From: Bacteroidota bacterium
GTDB lineage: Bacteria > Bacteroidota > Bacteroidia > Bacteroidales > F082
DNA: 64,000 nt
Direction of reading: 5' to 3'
Assembly: GCA_016845175.1 (NCBI GenBank)
Contig: JAERTD010000013.1
Coordinates: 1-64,000 of the forward strand
In this document: positions 7,930-16,706 of the stretch, one piece after another
Position numbering within the stretch: the first letter of the stretch is position 1
Layout: each line of letters opens with the position of its first letter
The notes under the pieces: generated by a model
Told to the model about the DNA's origin: nothing
Seen by the model: the letters and a program-made list of their open reading frames with translations, nothing else
The model's database searches: none
Translations under genes and position numbers: made by a program

Positions 7930-9309
7930 ATGTATAATACCAGAGTCAGAGGAATTTTAATTCAAGGGAACAAAAGCTATCAGGATGTTAGCCGGGATAT
8001 CATCAAGCCTTTGAATGACAAAACCCCGATGTGGTGGTGGATCACTGCATTTTTGGCCACCGGAGCCCTGTTTTGGGGTGTTTGGGGTTTCTACAACACC
8101 ATAACCGTAGGTATAGGTACCTGGGGTCTAAACAACAATGTGGCATGGGGCTGGGCCATCATTAATTTTGTATGGTGGATCGGTATTGGACATGCCGGAA
8201 CGGCGTTTTCCATATTCCTGCTCATCCTGCGTCAGAAATGGAGAACTTCCATTAACCGTGCTGCTGAAGCCATGACCATATTTGCCGTTATGGCTGCCGG
8301 ATTGTTCCCATTGATCCATATGGGTCGTATCTGGGATGGTTTTTTCATTTTTCCTTACTGGAATACCCGTGGGCCACTTTGGGATAACTTCAACTCACCT
8401 TTGTTTTGGGATGTTGTGGCTATCAGCACCTATTTTATGGCCTCATTTGTATTCTGGTATATCGGAATGATTCCGGATTTTGCCACCATTCGTGAGCGAA
8501 CCACCTCTGCCGTTAAAAAGAAAGTATATGGTGCTTTGAGTTTTGGATGGATTGGTAATGCCAGAGGCTGGTTGCGTTTTGAAACCGCTGCCCTCTTACT
8601 GGGAGGCATGGCTGCTCCATTGGTAGTTTCTGTACATTCCATTGTATCCATGGACTTTTCTGTTTCTGTAGTACCTGGCTGGCACACAACCATTTTCCCT
8701 CCATATTTTGTGGTTGGCGCAATCTTTTCAGGATTTGGAATGGTGCTCACACTTATGATTGTGATGAGGAAATTGTACAAGTTTAAAGATTATGTCACCG
8801 ATGGCCATCTGGATGCCATTGCCCGAATACTGACCTTCATTTCATTAATCATGGGTACCGCCTATCTCACCGAATTATTCATGGCCTGGTACTCAGGTTC
8901 CGAATATGAGATGTTTACCTTCATGAAAAACAGGGTTACGGGAGAATACAAATATGCTTTCTGGACCATGCTCACATGTAATGCCATTATCCCGCAGTTT
9001 TTCTGGTTCAAGAAAATCAGGAAGAACATTACCATGGTCTTCATTATGTCCTTATTTATCAATCTAGGCATGTGGTTTGAACGTTATGTAATCGTGGTTA
9101 CTTCCCTGTCACGCGACTTTCTACCTGCAACCTGGGCAACTTATCAACCTACCATCACTGAGATCGCCGTATTTTCAGGAACCATTGGATTATTTATCCT
9201 GGGTGTATTGGCCTTCTTCAGATTTGTACCAACCATCGCCATCAGCGAAGTTAAAGGGGTATTAAAAGAAACAACAACATTAAAATCATTTACCGATGAG
9301 CAACACTAA
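7930..9309 (+). CDS. actC: ActC, NrfD/PsrC-like quinol-binding subunit of ACIII
   Basis: A 459-residue polytopic membrane protein of the NrfD/PsrC family with about ten hydrophobic helices. Recognisable stretches include WWIGIGHAGTAFSIFLLILR, FPLIHMGRIWDGFFIFPYWN and VSVHSIVSMDFSVSVVPGWH. In ACIII this subunit forms the menaquinol oxidation site and a possible proton pathway in the membrane. Length and motifs match ActC. The stop overlaps the start of actD by 14 bases, suggesting translational coupling. Confidence 0.95.
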   Translation: MYNTRVRGILIQGNKSYQDVSRDIIKPLNDKTPMWWWITAFLATGALFWGVWGFYNTITVGIGTWGLNNNVAWGWAIINFVWWIGIGHAGTAFSIFLLILRQKWRTSINRAAEAMTIFAVMAAGLFPLIHMGRIWDGFFIFPYWNTRGPLWDNFNSPLFWDVVAISTYFMASFVFWYIGMIPDFATIRERTTSAVKKKVYGALSFGWIGNARGWLRFETAALLLGGMAAPLVVSVHSIVSMDFSVSVVPGWHTTIFPPYFVVGAIFSGFGMVLTLMIVMRKLYKFKDYVTDGHLDAIARILTFISLIMGTAYLTELFMAWYSGSEYEMFTFMKNRVTGEYKYAFWTMLTCNAIIPQFFWFKKIRKNITMVFIMSLFINLGMWFERYVIVVTSLSRDFLPATWATYQPTITEIAVFSGTIGLFILGVLAFFRFVPTIAISEVKGVLKETTTLKSFTDEQH

Positions 9310-9826
9310 TATAATAGCTGTTTATGAAGATGAGCAGGTGCTGCTGAAAGCCATCGATTCGCTTCAATCGAATGATGTCAAAGTAAAAGATGTGTTTTCA
9401 CCCTTCCCTATTCACGGGATATGGGACAAACTAAAACAGACTACCCGTCTGCCTTATGCCACCTTTATTTATGGGGCCATCGGGGCAGGATTAGTCTTCG
9501 CTTTCCTGTACTGGACATCGGTGGTTAACTATCCACTAAAATTTGGCGGAAAGCCCCTGAATACCCTGTCATTTATCATTATCATGTTCGTACTGACGAT
9601 CAATATCGGAACCTTACTCACTTTCCTCACCTATTTCATCCGGGAAAAAATGTACCCTGGAAAAAAGGTGGAAATGCCGGTTCCGAGAACTACCAACGAC
9701 CAGTTCGCCATAGTTATTGAAAAGGATGCGGATATGAATGAGGACCAGCTGAAAAAAATCAACAGTTTGTTGAATGACAGCGGTGCCATTGAAGTGAAAG
9801 AATCGACTGTTAATTATGAAGCTTAA
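9296..9826 (+). CDS. actD: ActD, DUF3341 membrane subunit of ACIII
   Basis: A 176-residue DUF3341 protein. A short cytoplasmic ferredoxin-like region (IIAVYEDEQVLLKAIDSLQS, VFSPFPIHGIWD) is followed by two transmembrane helices (about 56-78 and 93-117) and a C-terminal soluble part (NDQFAIVIEKDADMNEDQLK). The SPFPIHG motif is characteristic of the family. ActD is a structural subunit of ACIII without cofactors. The gene overlaps actC by 14 bases. Confidence 0.93.
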   Translation: MSNTNIIAVYEDEQVLLKAIDSLQSNDVKVKDVFSPFPIHGIWDKLKQTTRLPYATFIYGAIGAGLVFAFLYWTSVVNYPLKFGGKPLNTLSFIIIMFVLTINIGTLLTFLTYFIREKMYPGKKVEMPVPRTTNDQFAIVIEKDADMNEDQLKKINSLLNDSGAIEVKESTVNYEA

Positions 9827-9836
9827 AATAGATGCC

Positions 9837-10415
9837 ATGAAATATTTACGTCTTTTAGCACTATTTGTCATTCCCTTGTTGCTCTTGTCATGCAACAAGG
9901 ATAAGAACAACCCGGGTTACGACTATATGGGTTATCAGGATATGTATTACACCAAGTTCTACAAAGCCTATTCCCCCAATAGTGTTTTCAGCGATAGCAT
10001 AACCAACCAGCTACCTGCGGATGGCGCCATTGCAAGAGGCACTATGCCCTTTCCTCTACCAGCCGGTAATATTGGCGAACGTGCGGCCAGTCAAATGCAG
10101 TCAGGTGCTGTAATTCTTAATCCTACCACACCAGATGAAGAATCACTGGCTAAAGGCAAGGAATTATACGGTGTTTTTTGTAGCAGTTGTCATGGTGCAC
10201 AAGGCAAAGGTGATGGCCACCTGTACACAAGTAAGCTGTTTCCTGCAAAACCCACTTCACTGGTGGAAGCCTACGTCCAGAATAAAAAAGATGGAGAGAT
10301 CTATTTCGTTATAACCAAAGGTTCCATTTCAGGCCTTATGGGTCCTCACGGAAGTCAGATAACACCTGATGAACGTTGGATGATTATTAATTATATCCGA
10401 ACTCTGGCTCAATAA
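9837..10415 (+). CDS. actE: ActE, monohaem cytochrome c lipoprotein of ACIII
   Basis: A monohaem c-type cytochrome with one CxxCH (CSSCHGAQGKGDG, C about 115) and a C-terminal helix ERWMIINYIRTLAQ typical of class I cytochromes. M in SGLMGPHG is a likely axial ligand. The ATG at 9837 gives a clean lipoprotein signal MKYLRLLALFVIPLLLLSC and a mature N-terminal Cys. An in-frame ATG at 9816, overlapping actD by 11 bases, would add seven residues and cannot be excluded. ActE is lipid-anchored in the periplasm and takes electrons from, or stabilises, ActA and ActB. Confidence 0.93.
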   Translation: MKYLRLLALFVIPLLLLSCNKDKNNPGYDYMGYQDMYYTKFYKAYSPNSVFSDSITNQLPADGAIARGTMPFPLPAGNIGERAASQMQSGAVILNPTTPDEESLAKGKELYGVFCSSCHGAQGKGDGHLYTSKLFPAKPTSLVEAYVQNKKDGEIYFVITKGSISGLMGPHGSQITPDERWMIINYIRTLAQ

Positions 10416-10446
10416 TATTCAGTTCTTAACTACAAAATCAACAACA

Positions 10447-11616
10447 ATGGATGATAAAAAAATACAGGTCGGCGGTACATTCAAGCTAATTATGATCATC
10501 TTGATTGCTTTTGGCTTCGTCACGGTATTGACAGGATTCTTTACAGGTGACTCCACAAGAACCTGGGCCAACTTATTGCTCAATAACTATTATTTTTTAT
10601 CTATAGTCATCGGGGCTACCTTTTGGATGGCTCTTCAGGCCATTACCCAATCCGGTTGGTCAGCAGCTTATGTGCGCATCCCCCAGGCCATGAGTATGTA
10701 TCTGATAGTTTCTTTCGTTTTGTGGCTGGTGATGTTTTTTGGTATCCACGACCTCTACCACTGGACCCATCAGGATGCAGTGGACCATGATGCCATATTG
10801 CTACACAAAGCACCCTATCTAAATGTCCCATTCTTCAGTATTAGGTTTGTTGTCTTTTTTGCCTTGTGGATCTTGCTGACCCAGCGCATCAAAAAACTTT
10901 CCGCCATGGAAGATAAAATTGGTGGCATTGGCTATTTTAATAAAATAGAACTCACGTCAAAGGCATATATCTTTGTACTTGCGGTATCCTTCTCGTTGTT
11001 CACCATCGACTGGTTGATGTCGCTTGACGCCCACTGGTACAGTACCATTTATGCAGTGAAGAAATTTGTTATGGCCTTTTATCATGGTGTGGTTGTTATT
11101 ACCGTGATTGCCATTATTTTATATAAAGCAGGGTATCTGCCCATACTCACCAAAACCCATTTATCCGACTTTGCACGATACATCTTTGCTTTAAGTATCA
11201 TTTGGGGCTATATGTGGCTCTCACAATACCTGCTCATCTGGTATGCCAATATTCCTGAAGAAACTGTGTATTATGTTCCCAGAATAATGAGTGAATATAA
11301 AACCCTGTTTTATGGTGAGCTTATCATTAACTGGTTATTCCCCTTCCTTTTCCTCATGTGGAACAGGGTGGCTAAAAACCCAACTGCTTTACTTGTGGTA
11401 GCAGCCATATTGTTTATTGGACAATGGGTTGAATTGTATATGTCTATCATGCCAAATACAGTGGATGCACATAATATTTCCTATATCGAAGTGGGCACCT
11501 TCCTGGGATACCTTGGATTGTTCGCCTTCGTAGTTACCTATGCGCTTTCTAAAATGAGGATTGTTCCAAAGAACCATCCGTATTTGGAGGAAAGTTTACA
11601 TCACGAACAACACTAA
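10447..11616 (+). CDS. actF: ActF, membrane subunit of ACIII
   Basis: A 389-residue polytopic membrane protein with about ten hydrophobic helices, homologous in layout to ActC. Stretches such as FTIDWLMSLDAHWYSTIYAV and SIIWGYMWLSQYLLIWYANI are typical of the quinol:cytochrome c oxidoreductase membrane subunits annotated as ActF. In known ACIII structures it packs against ActC and is thought to offer a second half-channel without a quinol site. It is the last gene of the act operon, 31 bases after actE, and is followed by a strong terminator. Confidence 0.93.
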   Translation: MDDKKIQVGGTFKLIMIILIAFGFVTVLTGFFTGDSTRTWANLLLNNYYFLSIVIGATFWMALQAITQSGWSAAYVRIPQAMSMYLIVSFVLWLVMFFGIHDLYHWTHQDAVDHDAILLHKAPYLNVPFFSIRFVVFFALWILLTQRIKKLSAMEDKIGGIGYFNKIELTSKAYIFVLAVSFSLFTIDWLMSLDAHWYSTIYAVKKFVMAFYHGVVVITVIAIILYKAGYLPILTKTHLSDFARYIFALSIIWGYMWLSQYLLIWYANIPEETVYYVPRIMSEYKTLFYGELIINWLFPFLFLMWNRVAKNPTALLVVAAILFIGQWVELYMSIMPNTVDAHNISYIEVGTFLGYLGLFAFVVTYALSKMRIVPKNHPYLEESLHHEQH

Positions 11617-11634
11617 AAGTTTATTTAAGATTAA

Positions 11635-11667
11635 AAACTCCCGAAGATTTCCGGGAGTTTTTTTTTG
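11635..11667 (+). terminator. Terminator of the act operon
   Basis: A perfect 9-base stem (AAACTCCCG at 11635-11643, CGGGAGTTT at 11652-11660) with an 8-base loop is followed by a T-run. It lies 19 bases after actF, a standard intrinsic terminator position. Confidence 0.88.
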
Positions 11668-11750
11668 CTTTTATTTTTCATTTCATGGTATTTATCAGTC
11701 ATACTGATAAGCATCCACACAAATGCTTAACTTAGTCATTTACTGAAACA

Positions 11751-12605
11751 ATGAGTAACAGCAGGATTATTAAGCTTTTTCAGGTGATGCGATACCTGAG
11801 TCTTGATGTGGTTGTAGGAACTGTAATGGTTGGACTACTGGTTGTCAGAATCTTTGATGTCATCCCACCACCGGTGTGGTGGTTGGTATTACCATGTACC
11901 GTATGGGTAGTTTACACTGTAGATCATTTGCTGGATGGATGGAAATCAAAGGGAAAAGCATGTATCAAAAGACATTATTTTCATTACAAACACAGAAAAC
12001 CACTATTGGTGATCGTCTTCATAAGCTCCTGCACAAGCCTTTTTCTTAGTCTCACATATTTCACGATTGATATTCTATTAGGTGCAGGATTGATACTAAT
12101 TGCTGCAGCTTTTTACTTCACCGCAGTGTTTTTCAAAGGTTCCAGGGCCTCTTTACTTCTTCAGAAAGAATTGTTTATAGCCTTTATATATTGCCTGGGG
12201 ATCTGCTTCACTCCATTGATCTGGAATACAGGCTATCCAGGACTGGTGGAGATGGGATTCTTGACCATGATCTTTTTGTTGGCCTGGTTCCAGGGTATAT
12301 TGGCTGCATGGTATGAACTTGATCAGGACCAGAAAGATGGCCATCATTCATTTGTTACCCTCTTTGGCAAAGAAAGCAGCAAAAGGTTTCTACAAATCCT
12401 CTATGTAATCATTAGTATGACCGGGCTGTTGTTATTGATTTATTCAGATAGCTTACTTATGCTTTTTTCAGCATGTATCCTGTTATTAATCAACCACATC
12501 CTTCTTGCATGCCTGAGCCGGCAGGATATATTCGGTATAGGGGAACGATACAAATGGCTGAGTGAGTTGGCCTTTTGGTTGCCAGGCTTCATATTCTTTC
12601 TTTAG
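11751..12605 (+). CDS. UbiA-prenyltransferase-like membrane protein
   Basis: A 284-residue polytopic protein with about eight hydrophobic helices. Two loops resemble the Asp-rich motifs of UbiA-family prenyltransferases: VVYTVDHLLDGWKSK (about 62-76) and WYELDQDQKDGHHSFVTLFG (about 186-205). The first lacks the full NDxxDxxxD pattern, so either the substrate differs or the protein is a degenerate relative. It sits alone between the act operon terminator and the prolyl isomerase. A role in quinone or haem side-chain chemistry would suit the neighbourhood but is not shown by the sequence. Confidence 0.7.
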   Translation: MSNSRIIKLFQVMRYLSLDVVVGTVMVGLLVVRIFDVIPPPVWWLVLPCTVWVVYTVDHLLDGWKSKGKACIKRHYFHYKHRKPLLVIVFISSCTSLFLSLTYFTIDILLGAGLILIAAAFYFTAVFFKGSRASLLLQKELFIAFIYCLGICFTPLIWNTGYPGLVEMGFLTMIFLLAWFQGILAAWYELDQDQKDGHHSFVTLFGKESSKRFLQILYVIISMTGLLLLIYSDSLLMLFSACILLLINHILLACLSRQDIFGIGERYKWLSELAFWLPGFIFFL

Positions 12606-12645
12606 AAACTAAAAACCGAACACCGGAATGTTCTGTACTCAAGAG

Positions 12646-12672
12646 TTGGAACACCAATAAATCGTACTTTTG
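12646..12672 (+). promoter_or_regulatory. Promoter of the FKBP/DUF3365 pair
   Basis: TTG at 12646-12648, a 16-base spacer and TACTTTTG at 12665-12672 match the Bacteroidota promoter form. It sits 22 bases before the ATG at 12695, which also argues against longer upstream starts. Confidence 0.5.
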
Positions 12673-12694
12673 TGTCTTATTGAAAAACCAAAGT

Positions 12695-13150
12695 ATGACC
12701 AAGATTTCTTCAGATAGCATTGCATCAGTTGCCTACACACTCCAATCACATCCTTTAGGCGAAGTACTTGAACAAATTAATGAAAAAGAACCAGCTCAGC
12801 TGACCTTTAAGCCCAACCAACTCCTGCCTGCATTTGAGAAAGAACTTATGGGTCTAAAGGCCGGGGATACATTCGACTTCATCATCAAAGCTGAGGATGG
12901 CTATGGAAACAAAGACCCATATGCTGTTTTTGATATTCCCAAAGACACTTTTGAGGAAGAAGGAAAAATTGATGAAAAAATGCTAGAAGTTGGGAATGTG
13001 ATACCCATGACGGACAACAATGGCAACAAACACCTCGGCAAAGTTGTTGGAGTTCAGAATGATGCAGTTACCCTTGATTTTAACCACCCGCTGGCTGGTA
13101 TTGACTTAAGATTTTTGGGTAAAATTATTGACGTTAGATTGGATAAATAA
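12695..13150 (+). CDS. SlyD-like FKBP prolyl isomerase
   Basis: A 151-residue FKBP-type peptidyl-prolyl cis-trans isomerase of the SlyD class. Visible features are AYTLQSHPLGEVLEQ near the N-terminus, LLPAFEKELMGLKAGDTFDF, EDGYGNKDPYAVFDIPKDTF, and the C-terminal FKBP strand FNHPLAGIDLRFLGKIIDV. The inserted flap between the FKBP halves (about 65-125) acts as a chaperone domain in SlyD. The His/Cys-rich metal-binding tail of E. coli SlyD is absent. No signal peptide is seen, so it is cytoplasmic. The start at 12695 is chosen because a promoter lies just upstream. The stop overlaps the next ATG by one base. Confidence 0.9.
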   Translation: MTKISSDSIASVAYTLQSHPLGEVLEQINEKEPAQLTFKPNQLLPAFEKELMGLKAGDTFDFIIKAEDGYGNKDPYAVFDIPKDTFEEEGKIDEKMLEVGNVIPMTDNNGNKHLGKVVGVQNDAVTLDFNHPLAGIDLRFLGKIIDVRLDK

Positions 13151-13860
13151 TGAGAACTATGAAATATACTCTTTTATGGCTTGCAGGTGTTAGCTTATTG
13201 CTTGCTTCTTGTGGCAGTCGGTTGGAGAAGAAGGAAAAGGCACATCAAAACCAGGATGTCAACATTGAAACCAGCAAGGAATCAATTAAACCTCCACATA
13301 AGCCTGCACAGAAACCAGTAGACTATGTGGATATTAAGGATGACAGTACGCGAAAAGCCCTGATGGAACAAGGCCGCATTATTGCTGCCAGAACACAACG
13401 CGCCCTGGGTAAAGAACTAAAGTCAGCCATTAAATCTGGCGGACTTGAGTATGCAGTGGCCTATTGCAACACCAAAGCCATGCCACTGACCGACTCCATG
13501 TCAACAACCTACCATGTGGATATCAGAAGACTGGCCAAGAAATTCAGAAATCCTGAAAACGAAACCAACAAGGTTGAAAGTGAAATTTTTAAAAACTATG
13601 TACTGGCCTATATTGAGAAGCGGCCCATGTACGAAGGACTTTCTCCTGACAATTCAGGACATCCGGTTTATTATCGTCCCATAAAGGTTGATAACCTTTG
13701 TTTAAGTTGTCATGGAAAGCCCGGTGAACACATACCCAACCAACTGGCTACAAAAATTGCCTCACTTTATCCTGATGACAAAGCCATCAACTTTGAACTG
13801 GGTCAGCCCAGAGGGATGTGGGCCATCACCTTTAAAGATTATAAGGTAGCACAGGATTAA
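13150..13860 (+). CDS. DUF3365 (Tll0287-like) haem-binding lipoprotein
   Basis: A 236-residue predicted lipoprotein. The signal ends LLASC (C about 21), followed by a charged linker. The DUF3365 domain (about 65-236) contains ALGKELKSAIKSGGLEYAVA, a C-T-K segment, RRLAKKFRNPENETNKVE, and one haem-c motif LCLSCHGKPG (C184, C187, H188). The family (Tll0287-like) is a periplasmic PAS-like haem fold proposed to sense redox state or gases. The start codon shares one base with the stop of the prolyl isomerase gene, indicating coupling. It lies directly upstream of the cbb3 genes, which makes a redox-sensing or electron-transfer role plausible but unproven. Confidence 0.85.
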   Translation: MRTMKYTLLWLAGVSLLLASCGSRLEKKEKAHQNQDVNIETSKESIKPPHKPAQKPVDYVDIKDDSTRKALMEQGRIIAARTQRALGKELKSAIKSGGLEYAVAYCNTKAMPLTDSMSTTYHVDIRRLAKKFRNPENETNKVESEIFKNYVLAYIEKRPMYEGLSPDNSGHPVYYRPIKVDNLCLSCHGKPGEHIPNQLATKIASLYPDDKAINFELGQPRGMWAITFKDYKVAQD

Positions 13861-13930
13861 TTAGCTCATTGATGTGGTTATTCATCCAAGCCTGCTTTTA
13901 AACCTCCAAAGAAAAATGATTCTTTAGATA

Positions 13931-16309
13931 ATGGGACTTCCATGTATACATTGTGGTGAAGATTGTGGTAAACATCCCATTATTTGGGATGAACAGCCCT
14001 TTTGCTGCCATGGTTGCAAAACGGTATTCCAGATTCTGAACGAGAAGAAACTCGACAAATACTATAAGATTCAACCCATGTCAGGAATCAGGGTTGACAG
14101 CAGTGAAACAGGAACCAAATATGCCTATCTGGACAATGAGGAAATCCTGGAAAAATTGCTCGACTTCTCTGATGGAGGCATAAGTAAAATAGAATTATTT
14201 ATCCCCACCATTCATTGCGCTTCCTGCATCTGGTTATTGGAAAACTTAAACAGCCTGCATGCCGGAATTGTACAGTCTTATGTCAATTTCCCCAAGAAGA
14301 AGGTGAGCATCACCTATAAGGATGAGGAAATAAGTTTAAGACAAATTGCAGAACTACTTTCTTCCATCCATTATATTCCGGAAATCACTTTGGATCAGAT
14401 GGATAAGAAGGACGAAAAGTACGCAGACAGGGATCTTCTGTTAAAAATTGGTGTGGCAGGATTCAGTTTTATGAATGTCATGCTCTATAATTTTCCCGAG
14501 TATTTACCCGGTGGTGATCAATTGGAAGCCTTATTTATTGGCGTTTTTGGTTGGTTAAGTTTTGGGCTTGCCCTGCCTGTGGTTTTTTATAGTGCCCAGG
14601 ATTATTATTTATCGGCCATAAAGGGATTACGGCATAAACAAGTCAATATTGATTTGCCCATAACATTGGGAATCTTTACCCTGTTTGTACAGAGCTCCTA
14701 TGATATCATCAGCGGCAATGGCATTGGATACATGGATTCTTTGGTGGGTTTGGTGTTTTTTCTACTCATTGGAAAATTTTATCAGGGGAAAACCTATCAG
14801 GCTTTATCATTTGAACGGGATTATAAATCTTATTTCCCGGTTGCAGTTACTCAATTAATCGATGGGAAGGAAGCCAGCATTCCACTTTCCCGTTTAAAAG
14901 AAGATGATGTGATACGCATCAGAAATCAGGAACTGATACCTGCTGATGCCAAACTGCTAAGTGGTTCCGCCAATATCGATTATTCTTTTGTTACCGGTGA
15001 GTCCATACCGGTGGCGAAGAATAAGGGAGAACTCATTTTTGCAGGAGGGCGTCAAATTGGAAGCACCATCGAGTGTACAGTTATCAAAGCGGTTGAACAA
15101 AGCTATCTAACCCAGCTTTGGAATCAGGACAGAACAGATAAAGACCTTGCCTATTCACTGAACAACCTTATGAATAAGGTCAGCGAATATTTTACTGCTA
15201 TCATCATAGGTATCGCTCTGACATCTGCCATATATTGGTCTTTTTCGGATTCATCAAAGGCCATCTATGCCTTTACTTCAGTGCTGATAATTGCCTGCCC
15301 CTGTGCCTTGGCATTAACTGTTCCGTTTACTTTTGGTGCCACCATGCGAATGTTTGGCAGGGCCGGCTTCTATATCAAAAACACCTCCATTATCGAAAAA
15401 CTGCATGCCATCAAGAGCATAGTTTTCGATAAAACCGGCACCATTACCATGACCCGGGAAGCCAAAGTATCCTTCCACGGACAAGAATTGACCACAAAGG
15501 AGCTTATCATGGTCAAATCTTTGGTGTCCCACTCAAGTCATCCTCTGAGTCAGATTATCAAGGACTATATCAGTGAAGAATCCGTCTATGAGGTGGAGCA
15601 ATTTCAGGAAATAGCCTCCATGGGTATAACCGGCCTTATCGATGGTATTAAATTAATGGCAGGCTCCCAGGTTTTTGTCAGTGGCAAAGGAAATTCTGAA
15701 GCCAAACATGCTCAGGTTTATGTAAATATTGGTGGGGAATTGAAGGGGTATTTCAGCATTGAGAACAAATACAGGGAGGGACTTTCCGGCATTATTCAAA
15801 AACTGCAGAAACGCTTCAAGCTCTTTTTAATATCCGGTGATAATGAATCAGAAAGAGAGAACCTGAAGGGCCTCTTTGGAGAAAATGCTCAATTGCTCTT
15901 TAACCAAAGTCCCACCGATAAACGCGATTTTATTAAAAATCTGAAAGCCGATGGCCAGGTTTTGATGATTGGTGATGGACTGAATGATGCCGGAGCCTTG
16001 ATGGAAAGTGATGTGGGTCTGACAATAGCGGATGATATCTATAGCTTTTCTCCGGCTTGTGATGGCATCATCGAATCTTCTAAATTCAATAAACTGCATG
16101 GTTTTATCCGTTTTACCGAAACAGCCCTAAAAGTGGTGAAATTCAGTTTTGTCATCTCATTTATGTACAATGTGGTGGGGCTTTATTTTGCTGTTCAGGG
16201 TACACTTTCACCTTTGATTGCAGCCATTCTGATGCCCATTAGCTCGGTAAGCGTGGTGGCCATAGCTACTTTTTCAATTTCGTTTTTTGCCCGAAGAAAG
16301 TTACTATAA
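13931..16309 (+). CDS. ccoI: CcoI/FixI-type copper-exporting P-type ATPase
   Basis: A 792-residue P1B-type ATPase that supplies copper to the CuB site of cbb3 oxidase. An N-terminal Cys-rich segment (CIHCGEDC, CCHGC; residues 5-30) precedes a heavy-metal-associated domain with CASC at about 97-100. Eight membrane helices, the actuator motif TGES (about 354-357), the intramembrane CPC (456-458) and phosphorylation site DKTGTIT (about 500) are all present, together with GDGLNDAGAL near the C-terminus. The layout and the neighbouring ccoS and ccoNO identify it as CcoI rather than a general CopA. It probably begins the cbb3 operon. Confidence 0.93.
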   Translation: MGLPCIHCGEDCGKHPIIWDEQPFCCHGCKTVFQILNEKKLDKYYKIQPMSGIRVDSSETGTKYAYLDNEEILEKLLDFSDGGISKIELFIPTIHCASCIWLLENLNSLHAGIVQSYVNFPKKKVSITYKDEEISLRQIAELLSSIHYIPEITLDQMDKKDEKYADRDLLLKIGVAGFSFMNVMLYNFPEYLPGGDQLEALFIGVFGWLSFGLALPVVFYSAQDYYLSAIKGLRHKQVNIDLPITLGIFTLFVQSSYDIISGNGIGYMDSLVGLVFFLLIGKFYQGKTYQALSFERDYKSYFPVAVTQLIDGKEASIPLSRLKEDDVIRIRNQELIPADAKLLSGSANIDYSFVTGESIPVAKNKGELIFAGGRQIGSTIECTVIKAVEQSYLTQLWNQDRTDKDLAYSLNNLMNKVSEYFTAIIIGIALTSAIYWSFSDSSKAIYAFTSVLIIACPCALALTVPFTFGATMRMFGRAGFYIKNTSIIEKLHAIKSIVFDKTGTITMTREAKVSFHGQELTTKELIMVKSLVSHSSHPLSQIIKDYISEESVYEVEQFQEIASMGITGLIDGIKLMAGSQVFVSGKGNSEAKHAQVYVNIGGELKGYFSIENKYREGLSGIIQKLQKRFKLFLISGDNESERENLKGLFGENAQLLFNQSPTDKRDFIKNLKADGQVLMIGDGLNDAGALMESDVGLTIADDIYSFSPACDGIIESSKFNKLHGFIRFTETALKVVKFSFVISFMYNVVGLYFAVQGTLSPLIAAILMPISSVSVVAIATFSISFFARRKLL

Positions 16310-16433
16310 CAATCTGCTATACTGATCTTTAAGCTTTCTATTTATAATTTTTCTAAATTACATTTTCTTTGAAAGCTGGCATATTTTTTATAATTTTGAC
16401 TATTATTTATTAATTAGGAACTTCATTACCTAA

Positions 16434-16598
16434 ATGTCCGTAATTGTCATACTTATCATCATTGGAATAGTGGTAGCCGGAGGTTTCCTTGTGGGTTTTA
16501 TCTGGGCCGTTAAAAGTGGTCAATATGATGACACCTACTCCCCTTCCGTCAGAATGTTGTTTGACGATGCCAAAGCCGTAAAAAAAAAGAAACATTAG
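16434..16598 (+). CDS. ccoS: CcoS, cbb3 oxidase maturation protein
   Basis: A 54-residue single-pass membrane protein. It opens with a membrane helix (MSVIVILIIIGIVVAGGFLV) and continues with the diagnostic CcoS block FIWAVKSGQYDDTYSPSVRM then LFDD. CcoS is needed for cofactor insertion into cbb3 oxidase. The zero-frame product ends in a short Lys run coded by nine A residues. A -1 shift at that run opens a 37-codon hydrophilic extension that stops just before ccoN (see the separate entry), so the protein made may be about 90 residues. The gene lies between ccoI and ccoNO, the usual place. Confidence 0.93.
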   Translation: MSVIVILIIIGIVVAGGFLVGFIWAVKSGQYDDTYSPSVRMLFDDAKAVKKKKH

Positions 16599-16702
16599 AA
16601 GCAGATGATGGCATTGACACCAAAGATCTTGAGAAATCCAAATCTAATGACACCCATTCGAATCATTCGATAGAAACAACAGATATTAAACCAAATAATT
16701 GA
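16583..16702 (+). other. Slippery heptamer and -1 frame extension of ccoS
   Basis: The zero-frame codons AAA and AAG, preceded by A, form A AAA AAG at 16583-16589, the heptamer used in dnaX frameshifting, inside a run of nine A (16580-16588). After a -1 slip the frame stays open for 37 codons from GAA at 16589 to TGA at 16700-16702. It encodes an acidic, Ser/Thr/Asn-rich tail (ETLEADDGIDTKDLEKSKSN and onward). The TGA is 4 bases before the ccoN ATG. I see no strong downstream hairpin, so transcriptional slippage or a homopolymer sequencing error are alternatives. Confidence 0.5.
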
Positions 16703-16706
16703 GCTT

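Noticed and set aside
8430-8780. Minus-strand open frames inside actC
   Set aside because: They are explained by the codon structure of the ActC gene and not by independent coding.
13870-13895. Possible Fnr-type site before ccoI (TTGAT half)
   Set aside because: Only one half-site is present; the second half does not match ATCAA at the required spacing.
16332-16377. AGCTTTC/GAAAGCT inverted repeat between ccoI and ccoS
   Set aside because: The arms are only 7 bases, 32 bases apart, and no clear T-run follows, so a terminator or operator is not supported.
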